Notes: generated by a model not told the origin, from the sequence alone. A DNA stretch of 5,570 bases from Hadarchaeum sp964343275 (GCA_964343275.1 CAYFIY010000045.1:1-5570), one strand, 5' to 3'. Positions 1-5,570 are shown, numbered from the stretch's first letter. Translations and numbers: made by a program.

Positions 1-1
1 G

Positions 2-433
2 AAATACTGGGCAATTCGGCGTAAGATTATGCAGAGGGCCAAATCTCCAGTTTTTGTCCCAGTCCACGCCCACGTTTACTTGCCTCCAGAGCTGAGGGAA
101 AAGGTGAGGGCAAGCGGCAATTTCTATTCTCGTGAGGAGATGATGTTCACCACTAAGATGGACCGGGGAGCGGACCTAAATGACATAAACAGCATAATTA
201 TGCTAAAGTTTCCCTATCCTGATAGGGCGGATCCCCTCCTGAAAGGAATGGAACGCCGCTTGGGTTCGGAGGCATTTCGCACCTACTACCGGGATATCTC
301 CGGGAGGGATTTCGTCCAGCAAATCGGAAGGGTACTACGGTCGGAGGATGACGAAGTGGAGTTCTGGAGTCCGGACGAGACCTGCCATGCACAACTGAGA
401 CGACTCTGGAAAGGTTCGATACGTGGTGCCTAA
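2..433 (+). CDS. Rad3/XPD/DinG-type DNA helicase, C-terminal part (5' truncated)
   Basis: This is the C-terminal end of a superfamily 2 DNA helicase of the Rad3/XPD/DinG group, which unwinds DNA using ATP. The frame is open to the left edge, so the ATG at 29 is internal and the gene starts outside the window. About 143 residues remain, all from the second RecA-like domain. Motif V is seen at 158-178 (MDRGADL, matching the family's GxDL pattern). It is followed by a hydrophobic strand and a KFPYPDRADPLLK stretch typical of this family, where an LPF/VPYP-x-x-DP motif precedes the last helices. Motif VI is at 317-340 (QQIGRVLR, with the arginine-finger pattern QxxGRxxR). The Walker motifs and any iron-sulfur cysteines would lie upstream and cannot be checked. 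The stop TAA is 2 bases before the ATG of the methyltransferase, so the two are very probably co-transcribed and translationally coupled. Family assignment is firm; the specific role is inferred. Confidence 0.85.
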   Translation, partial: KYWAIRRKIMQRAKSPVFVPVHAHVYLPPELREKVRASGNFYSREEMMFTTKMDRGADLNDINSIIMLKFPYPDRADPLLKGMERRLGSEAFRTYYRDISGRDFVQQIGRVLRSEDDEVEFWSPDETCHAQLRRLWKGSIRGA

Positions 434-435
434 AT

Positions 436-1560
436 ATGAAAACTCTAGAGAATCTTCGGCTGGGTGGGCTTGTTAACCCGCTTATAGATTTCAAGCGTCC
501 TGTGTACAACTGGTTCGCGATGAAGGAGTCCTTCTCCAGCGGTCTCGTTCGGTTGCTCGCCGAGACGTGGAGGCTCGAAAAAGGTGATGTAGTACTGGAT
601 TCCTTCTGCGGCGCGGGGACCACGCCATTAGCCTGCAGGGAGCTGGGCCTCGACTGCGTGGGGTTTGATGTCCATCCAGTATCCCTTTTTGCCTCGCGAG
701 TGAAGCTTCGAGAATATAATATTGAGGGACTTAAAGAGTTCGCAGGAGAATTATTGGGGAGCAGGCCGGATCCCGAAGAGGTCGACGTTCCTGGGTTCGT
801 GACCAGAGTCTTTCCAAATCGTGTGCTTCGAGATATCTTAGCTTTTAGACAAGTTGCAGAGGAGGTGAACGACGACGATGCCAGAGATTTCCTCTTGTTG
901 GGTCTGGCCAATGCAGCAATGCGGTGCTCATGGGCTCACAAGGATGGTGCAGCGATAAAGGTGGTGAAAAGGCCGTTGCCGTCTTTTCGTAAAGCGCTCA
1001 AGCGACAACTTTTTTCGATGTTTACACATCTCGGGGAGTTCAAGGTCAAACAATCCACGATTAGGATCGAGCACAGCGACGCGAGAGAGATGAAACTGAC
1101 CGACGAAAGCGTTGATGCGGTAATAACGTCGCCACCCTACTTGGGCAAACATGAGTATATCCACGCCTATCGGATCGAACAGTGGTTACTTGGCTTGAAA
1201 GGCCCCAGCGCAAATAATCTAATTGGGTTTCGAAGTACCGATGTCGGAGAAGATTTCTCGGGAGTTGAGGGCAAGATAGGGGATAAGTCTCTCGAGGTAA
1301 ATCACTATTTCAAGGACATGCTCGCGGCGATTAAAGAACTTTATAGGGTGTGTAGGTCAGGTTGCAAGTTATGTCTGGTTGTCTCTGACGGCTGCTTCAG
1401 AGACGGAGTTGTTGACGTATGCGTCCAGCTGAGCAAGCTCGCCGAGATTGTAGGCTTTAAGGCCAAGAGAGTGATCACTGTTAACAGTAGGTATTGCACT
1501 ACACCATCCAGAAGAAAGATCGGCACAACGCGCGAAGCGCTTCTGCTCTGGGTGAAGTGA
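436..1560 (+). CDS. DNA amino-methyltransferase (N4-cytosine or N6-adenine, TSPPY type)
   Basis: This 374-residue protein transfers a methyl group from S-adenosylmethionine to an exocyclic amino group of a DNA base. Residues 55-63 form the AdoMet-binding motif I (DSFCGAGTT), followed by an acidic motif II strand end (GFDVHP). Residues 231-235 form the catalytic motif IV (TSPPY). SPPY is commonest in N4-cytosine enzymes but also occurs in N6-adenine ones, so the base is not settled. An N-terminal segment around residues 18-43 (FKRPVYNWFAMKESF and onward) resembles the motif X region of DNA methylases in which motif I precedes IV. Motif order is therefore X-I-IV, and the long segment between I and IV may hold target recognition. 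The ATG start lies 2 bases after the helicase stop, with no room for a separate promoter. The gene ends in TGA. No restriction endonuclease is visible in the window. It could be the modification arm of a defence locus or a solitary methylase. Confidence 0.88.
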   Translation: MKTLENLRLGGLVNPLIDFKRPVYNWFAMKESFSSGLVRLLAETWRLEKGDVVLDSFCGAGTTPLACRELGLDCVGFDVHPVSLFASRVKLREYNIEGLKEFAGELLGSRPDPEEVDVPGFVTRVFPNRVLRDILAFRQVAEEVNDDDARDFLLLGLANAAMRCSWAHKDGAAIKVVKRPLPSFRKALKRQLFSMFTHLGEFKVKQSTIRIEHSDAREMKLTDESVDAVITSPPYLGKHEYIHAYRIEQWLLGLKGPSANNLIGFRSTDVGEDFSGVEGKIGDKSLEVNHYFKDMLAAIKELYRVCRSGCKLCLVVSDGCFRDGVVDVCVQLSKLAEIVGFKAKRVITVNSRYCTTPSRRKIGTTREALLLWVK

Positions 1561-1828
1561 TTTCTCTCCCATTAAATCGGTAATCAGAACCACTTCGGTC
1601 GTCGAGTTTATGAAATCACATGCTTTTATTTCTGGAGCTTTCAAATATTAACCAGATAATTTTCACTTTTGTCGAAGGTCATTTTTATACATTAAATATT
1701 TTCTTAGTGAACGAACATGAAGAAGGTCTGTTCAGAAAAAAATATTTTATAGTAAAAAAATCCAATAATTTGGATCTTATGAAAATAAAGTTCATCATTA
1801 GGCAATAATATCCGGCATAATCATAACC
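1561..1828. other. AT-rich intergenic stretch without a supported gene
   Basis: No convincing gene is seen here. The first 60 bases after the methyltransferase stop are of mixed composition, then the sequence turns strongly AT-rich. Candidate TATA-like runs lie at 1683-1691 (TTTTTATAC) and 1692-1700. A small inverted repeat sits at 1760-1775 (ATCCAA, TAAT loop, TTGGAT), preceded by seven A's; on the minus strand this would be a short stem followed by a T-run, a possible but weak terminator. A 62-codon open frame at 1620-1808 is dominated by Ile, Phe, Lys and Asn, as expected of random AT-rich DNA. The stretch marks a change in composition between the helicase/methylase unit and what follows. 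Confidence 0.5.
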
Positions 1829-2038
1829 ATGTTGACCGGCCTGTTTTCTAATACCATCCCGCAGTTGGTCGGTTCTATCTAGTATGGATTTCAGCAGGTA
1901 TGGCTCTTTTGTGCGGTGGTTGCTCTAGAGTACTTTTATTGGAGCGTCGACTTTAACGCTGATAATGGTATTATCCTGTAGGTGGCAATAGCAAGCGTAA
2001 TAATTTTGGTGATTGGGAAGGTCAAAGGATCCAGCTGA
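1829..2038 (+). pseudogene. Small membrane protein frame interrupted by two in-frame TAG codons
   Basis: From the ATG at 1829 a single frame runs 69 codons to a TGA at 2036-2038, broken only by TAG at 1880-1882 (codon 18) and 1979-1981 (codon 51). The translated parts look protein-like. They are MLTGLFSNTIPQLVGSI, then a segment with a hydrophobic aromatic run (VWLFCAVVALEYFYW) and a polar loop, then VAIASVIILVIGKVKGSS, a membrane helix with a basic end. This suggests a short protein with two membrane segments. No family is recognised and no ribosome site precedes the ATG. The most conservative reading is a decayed gene, in which CAG-to-TAG changes could explain both stops. The alternative is readthrough or pyrrolysine at TAG, which is worth naming because both interruptions are the same codon and an MtmB-family gene lies 2 kb away. 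A chance frame cannot be excluded. Confidence 0.35.
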
Positions 2039-2084
2039 GGTTAATCGGCGTCACATAGATAGGAATTTAAAGTTGCGTTTTCAA

Positions 2085-2100
2085 AAAGCTTATTTTACTT
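2085..2100 (+). promoter_or_regulatory. Possible archaeal TATA/BRE promoter for the FUN14-like gene
   Basis: An A-rich stretch (AAAAAG) followed by CTTATTTTA lies about 30-35 bases ahead of the ATG at 2127. This is where an archaeal BRE/TATA pair would sit for a transcript with a very short leader. The TATA match is imperfect and no Shine-Dalgarno sequence is evident before the ATG. Confidence 0.3.
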
Positions 2101-2126
2101 CCTTACGTTTACTGAATGGGTAAGAA

Positions 2127-2420
2127 ATGTCACTCCCCGCCGATATTGCATTATTCGTACCGTTAGCAGTGCCATTTGTCTTGGGGTTTTTGATTGGGGC
2201 TGTAATCAAAAAATCTTTGAAGTTAGTTGTGCTCATCGCGGTTATCCTTATCATTTTAATCACAACTGGGGCGTTGAGCTTAACCTTCCAAGACCTCTAC
2301 GATAAAGCCATGCTGCTGCTGCCAAAGATTTACGAAGCTGGGAGTGGTTTACTTAATATAATTCCATATTCCTCGATTACATTTCTATTGGGCCTAGCAA
2401 TAGGACTGTGGAGGGGTTAA
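2127..2420 (+). CDS. Small membrane protein, FUN14-like
   Basis: This 97-residue protein is almost entirely membrane-embedded. Hydrophobic segments lie at about residues 8-28 (ending FLIGAVIKK), 31-50 (KLVVLIAVILIILITTGAL) and 78-95. The last segment contains IPYSSITFLLGLAIGLWRG, which resembles the C-terminal signature of FUN14-family proteins, where a small-residue glycine-rich helix ends in a short basic tail. Its length is close to the roughly 100 residues usual for archaeal FUN14 homologues, and the GFLIGxxIKK turn also fits. FUN14 proteins are named after yeast and human mitochondrial outer-membrane proteins; the function of the prokaryotic ones is not established. The gene is monocistronic by spacing, with an AT-rich region and T-run downstream. 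The family call rests on recognition of the pattern only. The coding status is good: ATG start, TAA stop and sensible membrane topology. Confidence 0.7.
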   Translation: MSLPADIALFVPLAVPFVLGFLIGAVIKKSLKLVVLIAVILIILITTGALSLTFQDLYDKAMLLLPKIYEAGSGLLNIIPYSSITFLLGLAIGLWRG

Positions 2421-2483
2421 ATAGAAGGGGGTCAACTGGTAAATTTAAGTCCAAAAACAATTATTCAAAATTTTAAACTCTCT

Positions 2484-2500
2484 TGATTTTTTATATTTCC
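2484..2500 (+). promoter_or_regulatory. T-rich tract: possible terminator of the FUN14-like gene and TATA element for htrA
   Basis: A run of six T's at 2487-2492 runs into TTATATTTC. On the plus strand a T-run after a stop codon can terminate archaeal transcription. The same sequence holds a TATA-like core (TTTATATTTC, about 2489-2498) that would place a transcript start near 2520, leaving a leader that includes the GGTGAG at 2546. Both roles are inferred from position. Confidence 0.35.
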
Positions 2501-2545
2501 CGTTAGAACAAGTAATAATTAAATTGAGAACTCAGATAGTTTATT

Positions 2546-2551
2546 GGTGAG
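2546..2551 (+). promoter_or_regulatory. Shine-Dalgarno sequence GGTGAG ahead of the protease gene
   Basis: GGTGAG matches the usual archaeal anti-16S core (GGTGA). It is followed after 3 bases by an in-frame CTG at 2555, but it lies 42 bases ahead of the in-frame TTG at 2594, too far to serve it. The site argues that translation starts at or near 2555. Confidence 0.45.
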
Positions 2552-2593
2552 TCTCTGCCTAGGCGTAAAACTCGACATTCCGCTCCCTTTAAC

Positions 2594-3754
2594 TTGGTTT
2601 TGGTAGTGTCAGCGGTTATAGTGGTCCTGCTCATGGGGGCGATTTTAATCTACTCGACAGGTTCTCAGAACATCGGCCAGCTGAGGGACCAGGTTTCGTC
2701 CCTCCAGGAACAGCTTTCCAGGATTCAGACCGAAAATAATTCCTACTTCGTGGGGGACAACTTTTCGCTCTCTGTGCTCTACGAAGAGGTCAAGGACTCG
2801 GTGGTGTCGATTCGAGGAATTGTTGAGCAGGACACCATAACTGGCACCCAGTTAGGACAGGTTCAGGGTTCTGGTTTTGTGTATAATTATGAAGGGCAGA
2901 TGATCGTGGCCACTAACTTTCACGTGGTGGACGATACCATCAGTATTACTGTGACTTTCAGAAACGGCAACGCCTATCTATCCCACGTGTTTGGTTCGGA
3001 CGCGTACGCCGACTTGGCCATACTTTCTGTGGATGCCCCCGATGGGGAATTCAAACCGATTGAAATGGTTAGCTCGTCTACCTTGAAGGTGGGTGACCCG
3101 GTGGTAGCTGTGGGCAATCCGTTCGGGCTCACTGGTTCCATGACCGTAGGAATTGTCAGCCAGCTGGGGCGGACTTTAAGGGAGGAAACAATCGGCGCCT
3201 ATTCCATCGCGGACATCATCCAGACAAGCGCTCAGATCAACCCCGGCAACTCAGGGGGCCCTTTGCTCAACTACCTTGGGCAGGTGGTAGGGATAACTAC
3301 GGCCATAAAGGGTAACGCTCAGGGGCTGGGTTTTGCCATTCCGTCCAATATGATACTACGGGAGATAGGTCCGTTGATAGAAATAGGATCATATACCAAA
3401 CATTCCTGGTTGGGCGCCTCCGGGACAGATATGGACTACGAGATTGCCAAGGATATAGACACTGATATCACCTATGGCTGGTTGGTTAGCTATGTCTTGA
3501 GCGGAGGACCATCCGGCAGGGCAGGTTTGCACGGGGGGACACAAACCGTAGAGACTCCTACAGGGACGATAACGGTGGGTGGAGACATAATCATTGCCGT
3601 TGATGGTGCCCGAATTGTTAACGGTGACGATCTGTTGACCTACCTCGCGGAGCACACCTTGCCGGGAGATATAATCGAATTAACTGTGGTGAGAAACGAC
3701 CAGACCATAATCATTCCAGTCGAGTTGGGGATGAGGCCATCGCCACCAACTTAA
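2594..3754 (+). CDS. htrA: HtrA/DegP-family trypsin-like serine protease with PDZ domain, membrane-anchored
   Basis: This is a protein quality-control protease of the S1C (HtrA/DegP) family, acting outside the cytoplasmic membrane on misfolded or exposed proteins. From the TTG at 2594 it has 386 residues. Residues 1-20 form a membrane helix, 25-49 a short coiled-coil-like spacer (QLRDQVSSLQEQLSRI), about 60-265 the trypsin-like domain, and about 272-381 one PDZ domain. The catalytic triad is complete: His110 in TNFHVV, Asp140 in YADLAI and Ser220 in GNSGGP. Length and a single PDZ fit the DegS/HtrA2-like layout. The true start is probably upstream. The same frame continues back through 13 codons encoding LPRRKTRHSAPFN, a basic segment that would make a proper cytoplasmic-side anchor, and a GGTGAG ribosome site precedes the CTG at 2555. 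An in-frame TAG at 2537 and a TGA at 2525 limit any longer form. The gene stands alone and converges with the minus-strand frame at 3831. Confidence 0.95.
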   Translation: MVLVVSAVIVVLLMGAILIYSTGSQNIGQLRDQVSSLQEQLSRIQTENNSYFVGDNFSLSVLYEEVKDSVVSIRGIVEQDTITGTQLGQVQGSGFVYNYEGQMIVATNFHVVDDTISITVTFRNGNAYLSHVFGSDAYADLAILSVDAPDGEFKPIEMVSSSTLKVGDPVVAVGNPFGLTGSMTVGIVSQLGRTLREETIGAYSIADIIQTSAQINPGNSGGPLLNYLGQVVGITTAIKGNAQGLGFAIPSNMILREIGPLIEIGSYTKHSWLGASGTDMDYEIAKDIDTDITYGWLVSYVLSGGPSGRAGLHGGTQTVETPTGTITVGGDIIIAVDGARIVNGDDLLTYLAEHTLPGDIIELTVVRNDQTIIIPVELGMRPSPPT

Positions 3755-3830
3755 TCAGGTCGTAGTAAGTAATAACTCACCCGAGTATTTCCAATTAATT
3801 TCGGTTTAAAGCCCGCTTAATTGATGACTA

Positions 3831-4142
3831 TCATTCTTTCTTACTGCCTTTAGCTTCGAAGTTCATGTTATAGCTAGTCTTGTCTTGGTCATCGTTTTCT
3901 GTTTTTTCCGTTGTGGAAGCGATGGATTTTGAAAAGGTGACCCTACTCAGTCTCCTCAATCCCTCGCGGAAGTCGTCCTCGTGGTCGTCCATCCAGTAAA
4001 CGGTGTAACGGTTGGAAGGCTCTATATGAGAAGATAAAAGATTGATGTCACCTATGAGGGGGAAGAAATCACCAAAGCGGCCAGTGAGTTTTTCGGTTCT
4101 CCCATCTTTTTTTTCCAGAGTATCATAATATTTAGTTCTCAA
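3831..4142 (-). CDS. Possible small protein of unknown function, divergent from the MtmB homologue
   Basis: A minus-strand frame ends at TGA 3831-3833. A TTG at 4142 would give 103 residues; an ATG at 3992 would give 53. The frame stays open back to 4355, but that part overlaps the start of the MtmB homologue and is unlikely to be used. The product would be soluble and highly charged. It contains RYTVYWMDDHEDDFREGL around its middle, with codons ending mostly in C or G there, as in real genes nearby, and a tail rich in Lys, Glu, Asp and Thr. I recognise no family. No ribosome site precedes the TTG, and the AT-rich block at 4155-4170 lies too close to act as its TATA box, which weakens the case. 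It could be a remnant or chance frame. The stop faces the htrA stop across 76 bases. Confidence 0.35.
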   Translation of the reverse strand: MRTKYYDTLEKKDGRTEKLTGRFGDFFPLIGDINLLSSHIEPSNRYTVYWMDDHEDDFREGLRRLSRVTFSKSIASTTEKTENDDQDKTSYNMNFEAKGSKKE

Positions 4143-4149
4143 AGTAAAA

Positions 4150-4166
4150 CGAAGGTTTAAAAATAA
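4150..4166 (+). promoter_or_regulatory. Archaeal BRE/TATA-type promoter of the MtmB homologue
   Basis: CGAAGG followed by TTTAAAAATA (TATA core 4156-4165) lies about 35 bases before the ATG at 4195. That predicts a transcript start near 4186 and a leader of only about ten bases. The bases just before the ATG (GTGTAAAA) carry no Shine-Dalgarno match, consistent with near-leaderless translation. Confidence 0.5.
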
Positions 4167-4194
4167 AAAAACTACTAATACAACATGTGTAAAA

Positions 4195-5570
4195 ATGGTC
4201 TTCAGTTGTTCGCTATTGCCTTTTACTACAGTATTGGATCGTGCGTTGGAAGGACCTGTGTGTGAGTTAAAGGATTGGGATCTTAAATTCATAGCCAAAG
4301 CAACGTCTGCCAAGGTGAAGGAGTACAACATCCGACACGATTCAGAGAATCCCATTCCATCAGACGATAGTTTGGCAGACGATGTCTATAAGGCCGGGTT
4401 TGAGCTCGCTCTTGAGCTAGGCGTTTACTGCACGGATACCGGAAGGATAATAAAAATCGATGAAACCGAGCTGAAGGCTGTGATCAAAGAAGGTGTGAGC
4501 CAGTGCACCTACGGAAACGGTCAGGAAGAGGTACTTTACTATAAAAGAAACCCAGAGGACAGTCGAGAACTGATCCGCTGCATTGGGCCTTATAATACTA
4601 TCTCGGAGGAACTAATGATTCCAATACACCAATTGTTCATGCAGTCCAAATATACGCAAGCTGTATCATGTGGGCTTTCCGACACGGTTTATGGTCGAGA
4701 GATAAGAGCTGGCACGCCATGGGAAGTTTTGGCGTCCCTAGTTTATGCGAGAGCTCTCCGGGAGGCGGCCAGAAGGGCCGGCAGACCGGGACTCTCCCTC
4801 TGGGGGACATGCCAAGATGCAACGGGAATGGGACATCTCAGCTGTTGGACTCCTGACGGTTTTAATATTTATGACCACTGCATCATCTCGATGCCGTGTG
4901 AGCTAAAGACGAACAATGATATATTGTCCAAAGTGGCTCAAGCTGTTGAACATGGATGGAAGATTTACGCATACACTCATCCTAGCATAGGTGGTTTTGT
5001 CGGTGGACCCGAAGGGGCAGTGGTCCTTGGGGTGGCTGCAGGATTATTGGAAGCCGCCGTACACCGAGGAACCATCATCGAGGTCGTTCCCTGGGATGGA
5101 TGGAACTTGTGCGGAGTAAGCCGCGCGAGTCTTTGGGGGTTGAGCGTATTCCAGCAAGCTTTTTCCAGGAATACCAATTTCATGATCGGAAGCGACGTAG
5201 ATCCCAATGCTGGTACATTTACCAAGGAACTTCTCTATGAGGTAGCTAATGCCTCTATATGCAATACTGTATCTGGCGCCACCACCGCTCAAGGTGTTCG
5301 GACGGGCAATGGCAGATACAAGGATTGCACCTCTCCTATCGAGGGATATCTCATGGGTGAGGTCTGTGTGGCGACAACCGGCATGAAGAGGGCTGACGCC
5401 AACGAAATAATCAAGAAAATCCTCCCTAAATACGAATCCACCCTCAAAAGTCCCCCAGTGGACAAGACCTTCCAAGACTGCTACGACGTTAAAAAACTTG
5501 TCCCAAAGAAAGAATGGATGGATATGTACCAAGAAGTAAGGAAAGATCTCATTAATATCGGTGTTCTACT
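4195..5570 (+). CDS. mtmB: MtmB-family methylamine:corrinoid methyltransferase homologue lacking pyrrolysine (3' end just cut)
   Basis: This is a homologue of monomethylamine methyltransferase MtmB, which moves a methyl group from methylamine to the corrinoid protein MtmC. The 458 codons in the window equal the full MtmB length, so only the last residue or residues and the stop lie outside. Against remembered M. barkeri MtmB it aligns from residue 1 to about 337 with a constant offset of one. Shared blocks include DWDL (27-30), AGFELALELGVYCTDT (66-81), ISEE near 136, AGRPG (195-199), ELK (236-238), GGFVGGPE (266-273) and the C-terminal FQDCYDVK. This alignment supports the ATG at 4195. The pyrrolysine codon position is TGG at 4801-4803 (Trp203), with no in-frame TAG anywhere. 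Pocket residues also differ: Ile230, Tyr260, Asp334 and Asp336 stand where MtmB has Glu229, Glu259, Gln333 and Tyr335. It therefore probably does not use methylamine by the known mechanism; the true substrate is unknown. The gene has its own promoter; a corrinoid protein gene could lie downstream. Confidence 0.93.
   Translation, partial: MVFSCSLLPFTTVLDRALEGPVCELKDWDLKFIAKATSAKVKEYNIRHDSENPIPSDDSLADDVYKAGFELALELGVYCTDTGRIIKIDETELKAVIKEGVSQCTYGNGQEEVLYYKRNPEDSRELIRCIGPYNTISEELMIPIHQLFMQSKYTQAVSCGLSDTVYGREIRAGTPWEVLASLVYARALREAARRAGRPGLSLWGTCQDATGMGHLSCWTPDGFNIYDHCIISMPCELKTNNDILSKVAQAVEHGWKIYAYTHPSIGGFVGGPEGAVVLGVAAGLLEAAVHRGTIIEVVPWDGWNLCGVSRASLWGLSVFQQAFSRNTNFMIGSDVDPNAGTFTKELLYEVANASICNTVSGATTAQGVRTGNGRYKDCTSPIEGYLMGEVCVATTGMKRADANEIIKKILPKYESTLKSPPVDKTFQDCYDVKKLVPKKEWMDMYQEVRKDLINIGVL

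Noticed and set aside
198..911. 237-codon minus-strand open frame
   Set aside because: It lies opposite the helicase end and the methylase motif I region, both clearly coding on the plus strand. Its translation is rich in Ser, Arg and Pro with no motif, as expected of a shadow frame.
1760..1775. Perfect 6-base inverted repeat beside an A-run, considered as a terminator
   Set aside because: The stem is short and AT-rich, it would act only on the minus strand, and no minus-strand gene ends there.
1620..1808. 62-codon plus-strand open frame in the AT-rich gap
   Set aside because: Its composition (Ile, Phe, Lys, Asn, Leu) is what AT-rich random sequence gives. It has no ribosome site, no motif and no neighbour support.
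1561..2126. Search for tRNA, CRISPR repeats, transposase or attachment repeats in the gene-poor stretch
   Set aside because: No GGTTCGAATCC-type T-loop, no regularly spaced repeats and no transposase motif were found on either strand.
4668..4856. Short plus-strand open frame starting in the middle of the MtmB homologue
   Set aside because: It is in another frame across the AGRPG and active-site region of the real gene, so it is a shadow.
5044..5532. 162-codon minus-strand open frame
   Set aside because: It is fully covered by the MtmB homologue on the plus strand, whose C-terminal motifs align with the family throughout.

Overview
The window looks archaeal. Support comes from a gene of the methanogen-type monomethylamine methyltransferase (MtmB) family, AT-rich TATA-like boxes about 30-35 bases ahead of start codons, a GGTGA-type ribosome site, and a small FUN14-like membrane protein. 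Base composition is moderate in the genes and clearly AT-rich between them. I cannot name a species from this sequence; a thermoplasmatal or TACK-type (for example Bathyarchaeia-like) archaeon is only a guess.

Layout. (1) Bases 2-1560 hold a tight two-gene unit on the plus strand: the C-terminal end of a Rad3/XPD/DinG-type DNA helicase, then, after 2 bases, a complete amino-methylating DNA methyltransferase (motif I DSFCGAGTT, motif IV TSPPY). This resembles the tail of a modification or defence locus whose main part lies to the left. (2) Bases 1561-2126 are AT-rich and have no intact gene. Inside them, 1829-2038 reads as a small two-segment membrane protein broken only by two in-frame TAG codons. 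(3) Bases 2127-2420 encode a 97-residue FUN14-like membrane protein. (4) Bases 2594-3754 encode a membrane-anchored HtrA/DegP-type serine protease with an intact triad and one PDZ domain; its real start is probably a little upstream. (5) On the minus strand, 3831-4142 is a possible small gene of unknown function, divergent from the next one. (6) From 4195 to the right edge runs an almost complete MtmB-family protein, missing only its last residue or residues.

The highlight is the MtmB homologue. It aligns to remembered Methanosarcina barkeri MtmB without net gaps over about its first 335 residues, offset by one. The pyrrolysine codon (TAG, residue 202 in MtmB) is replaced by TGG, tryptophan 203. 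The other residues I recall lining the methylamine pocket (Glu229, Glu259, Gln333, Tyr335) are also changed. The fold is kept and the pyrrolysine chemistry is gone, so this is probably a methyltransferase for another substrate. That parallels the known non-pyrrolysine branch of the trimethylamine (MttB) family, which includes the glycine betaine enzyme MtgB. The nearby TAG-interrupted frame and the absence of TAG as a stop in the intact genes are a weaker, separate hint that TAG may be unusual in this genome.
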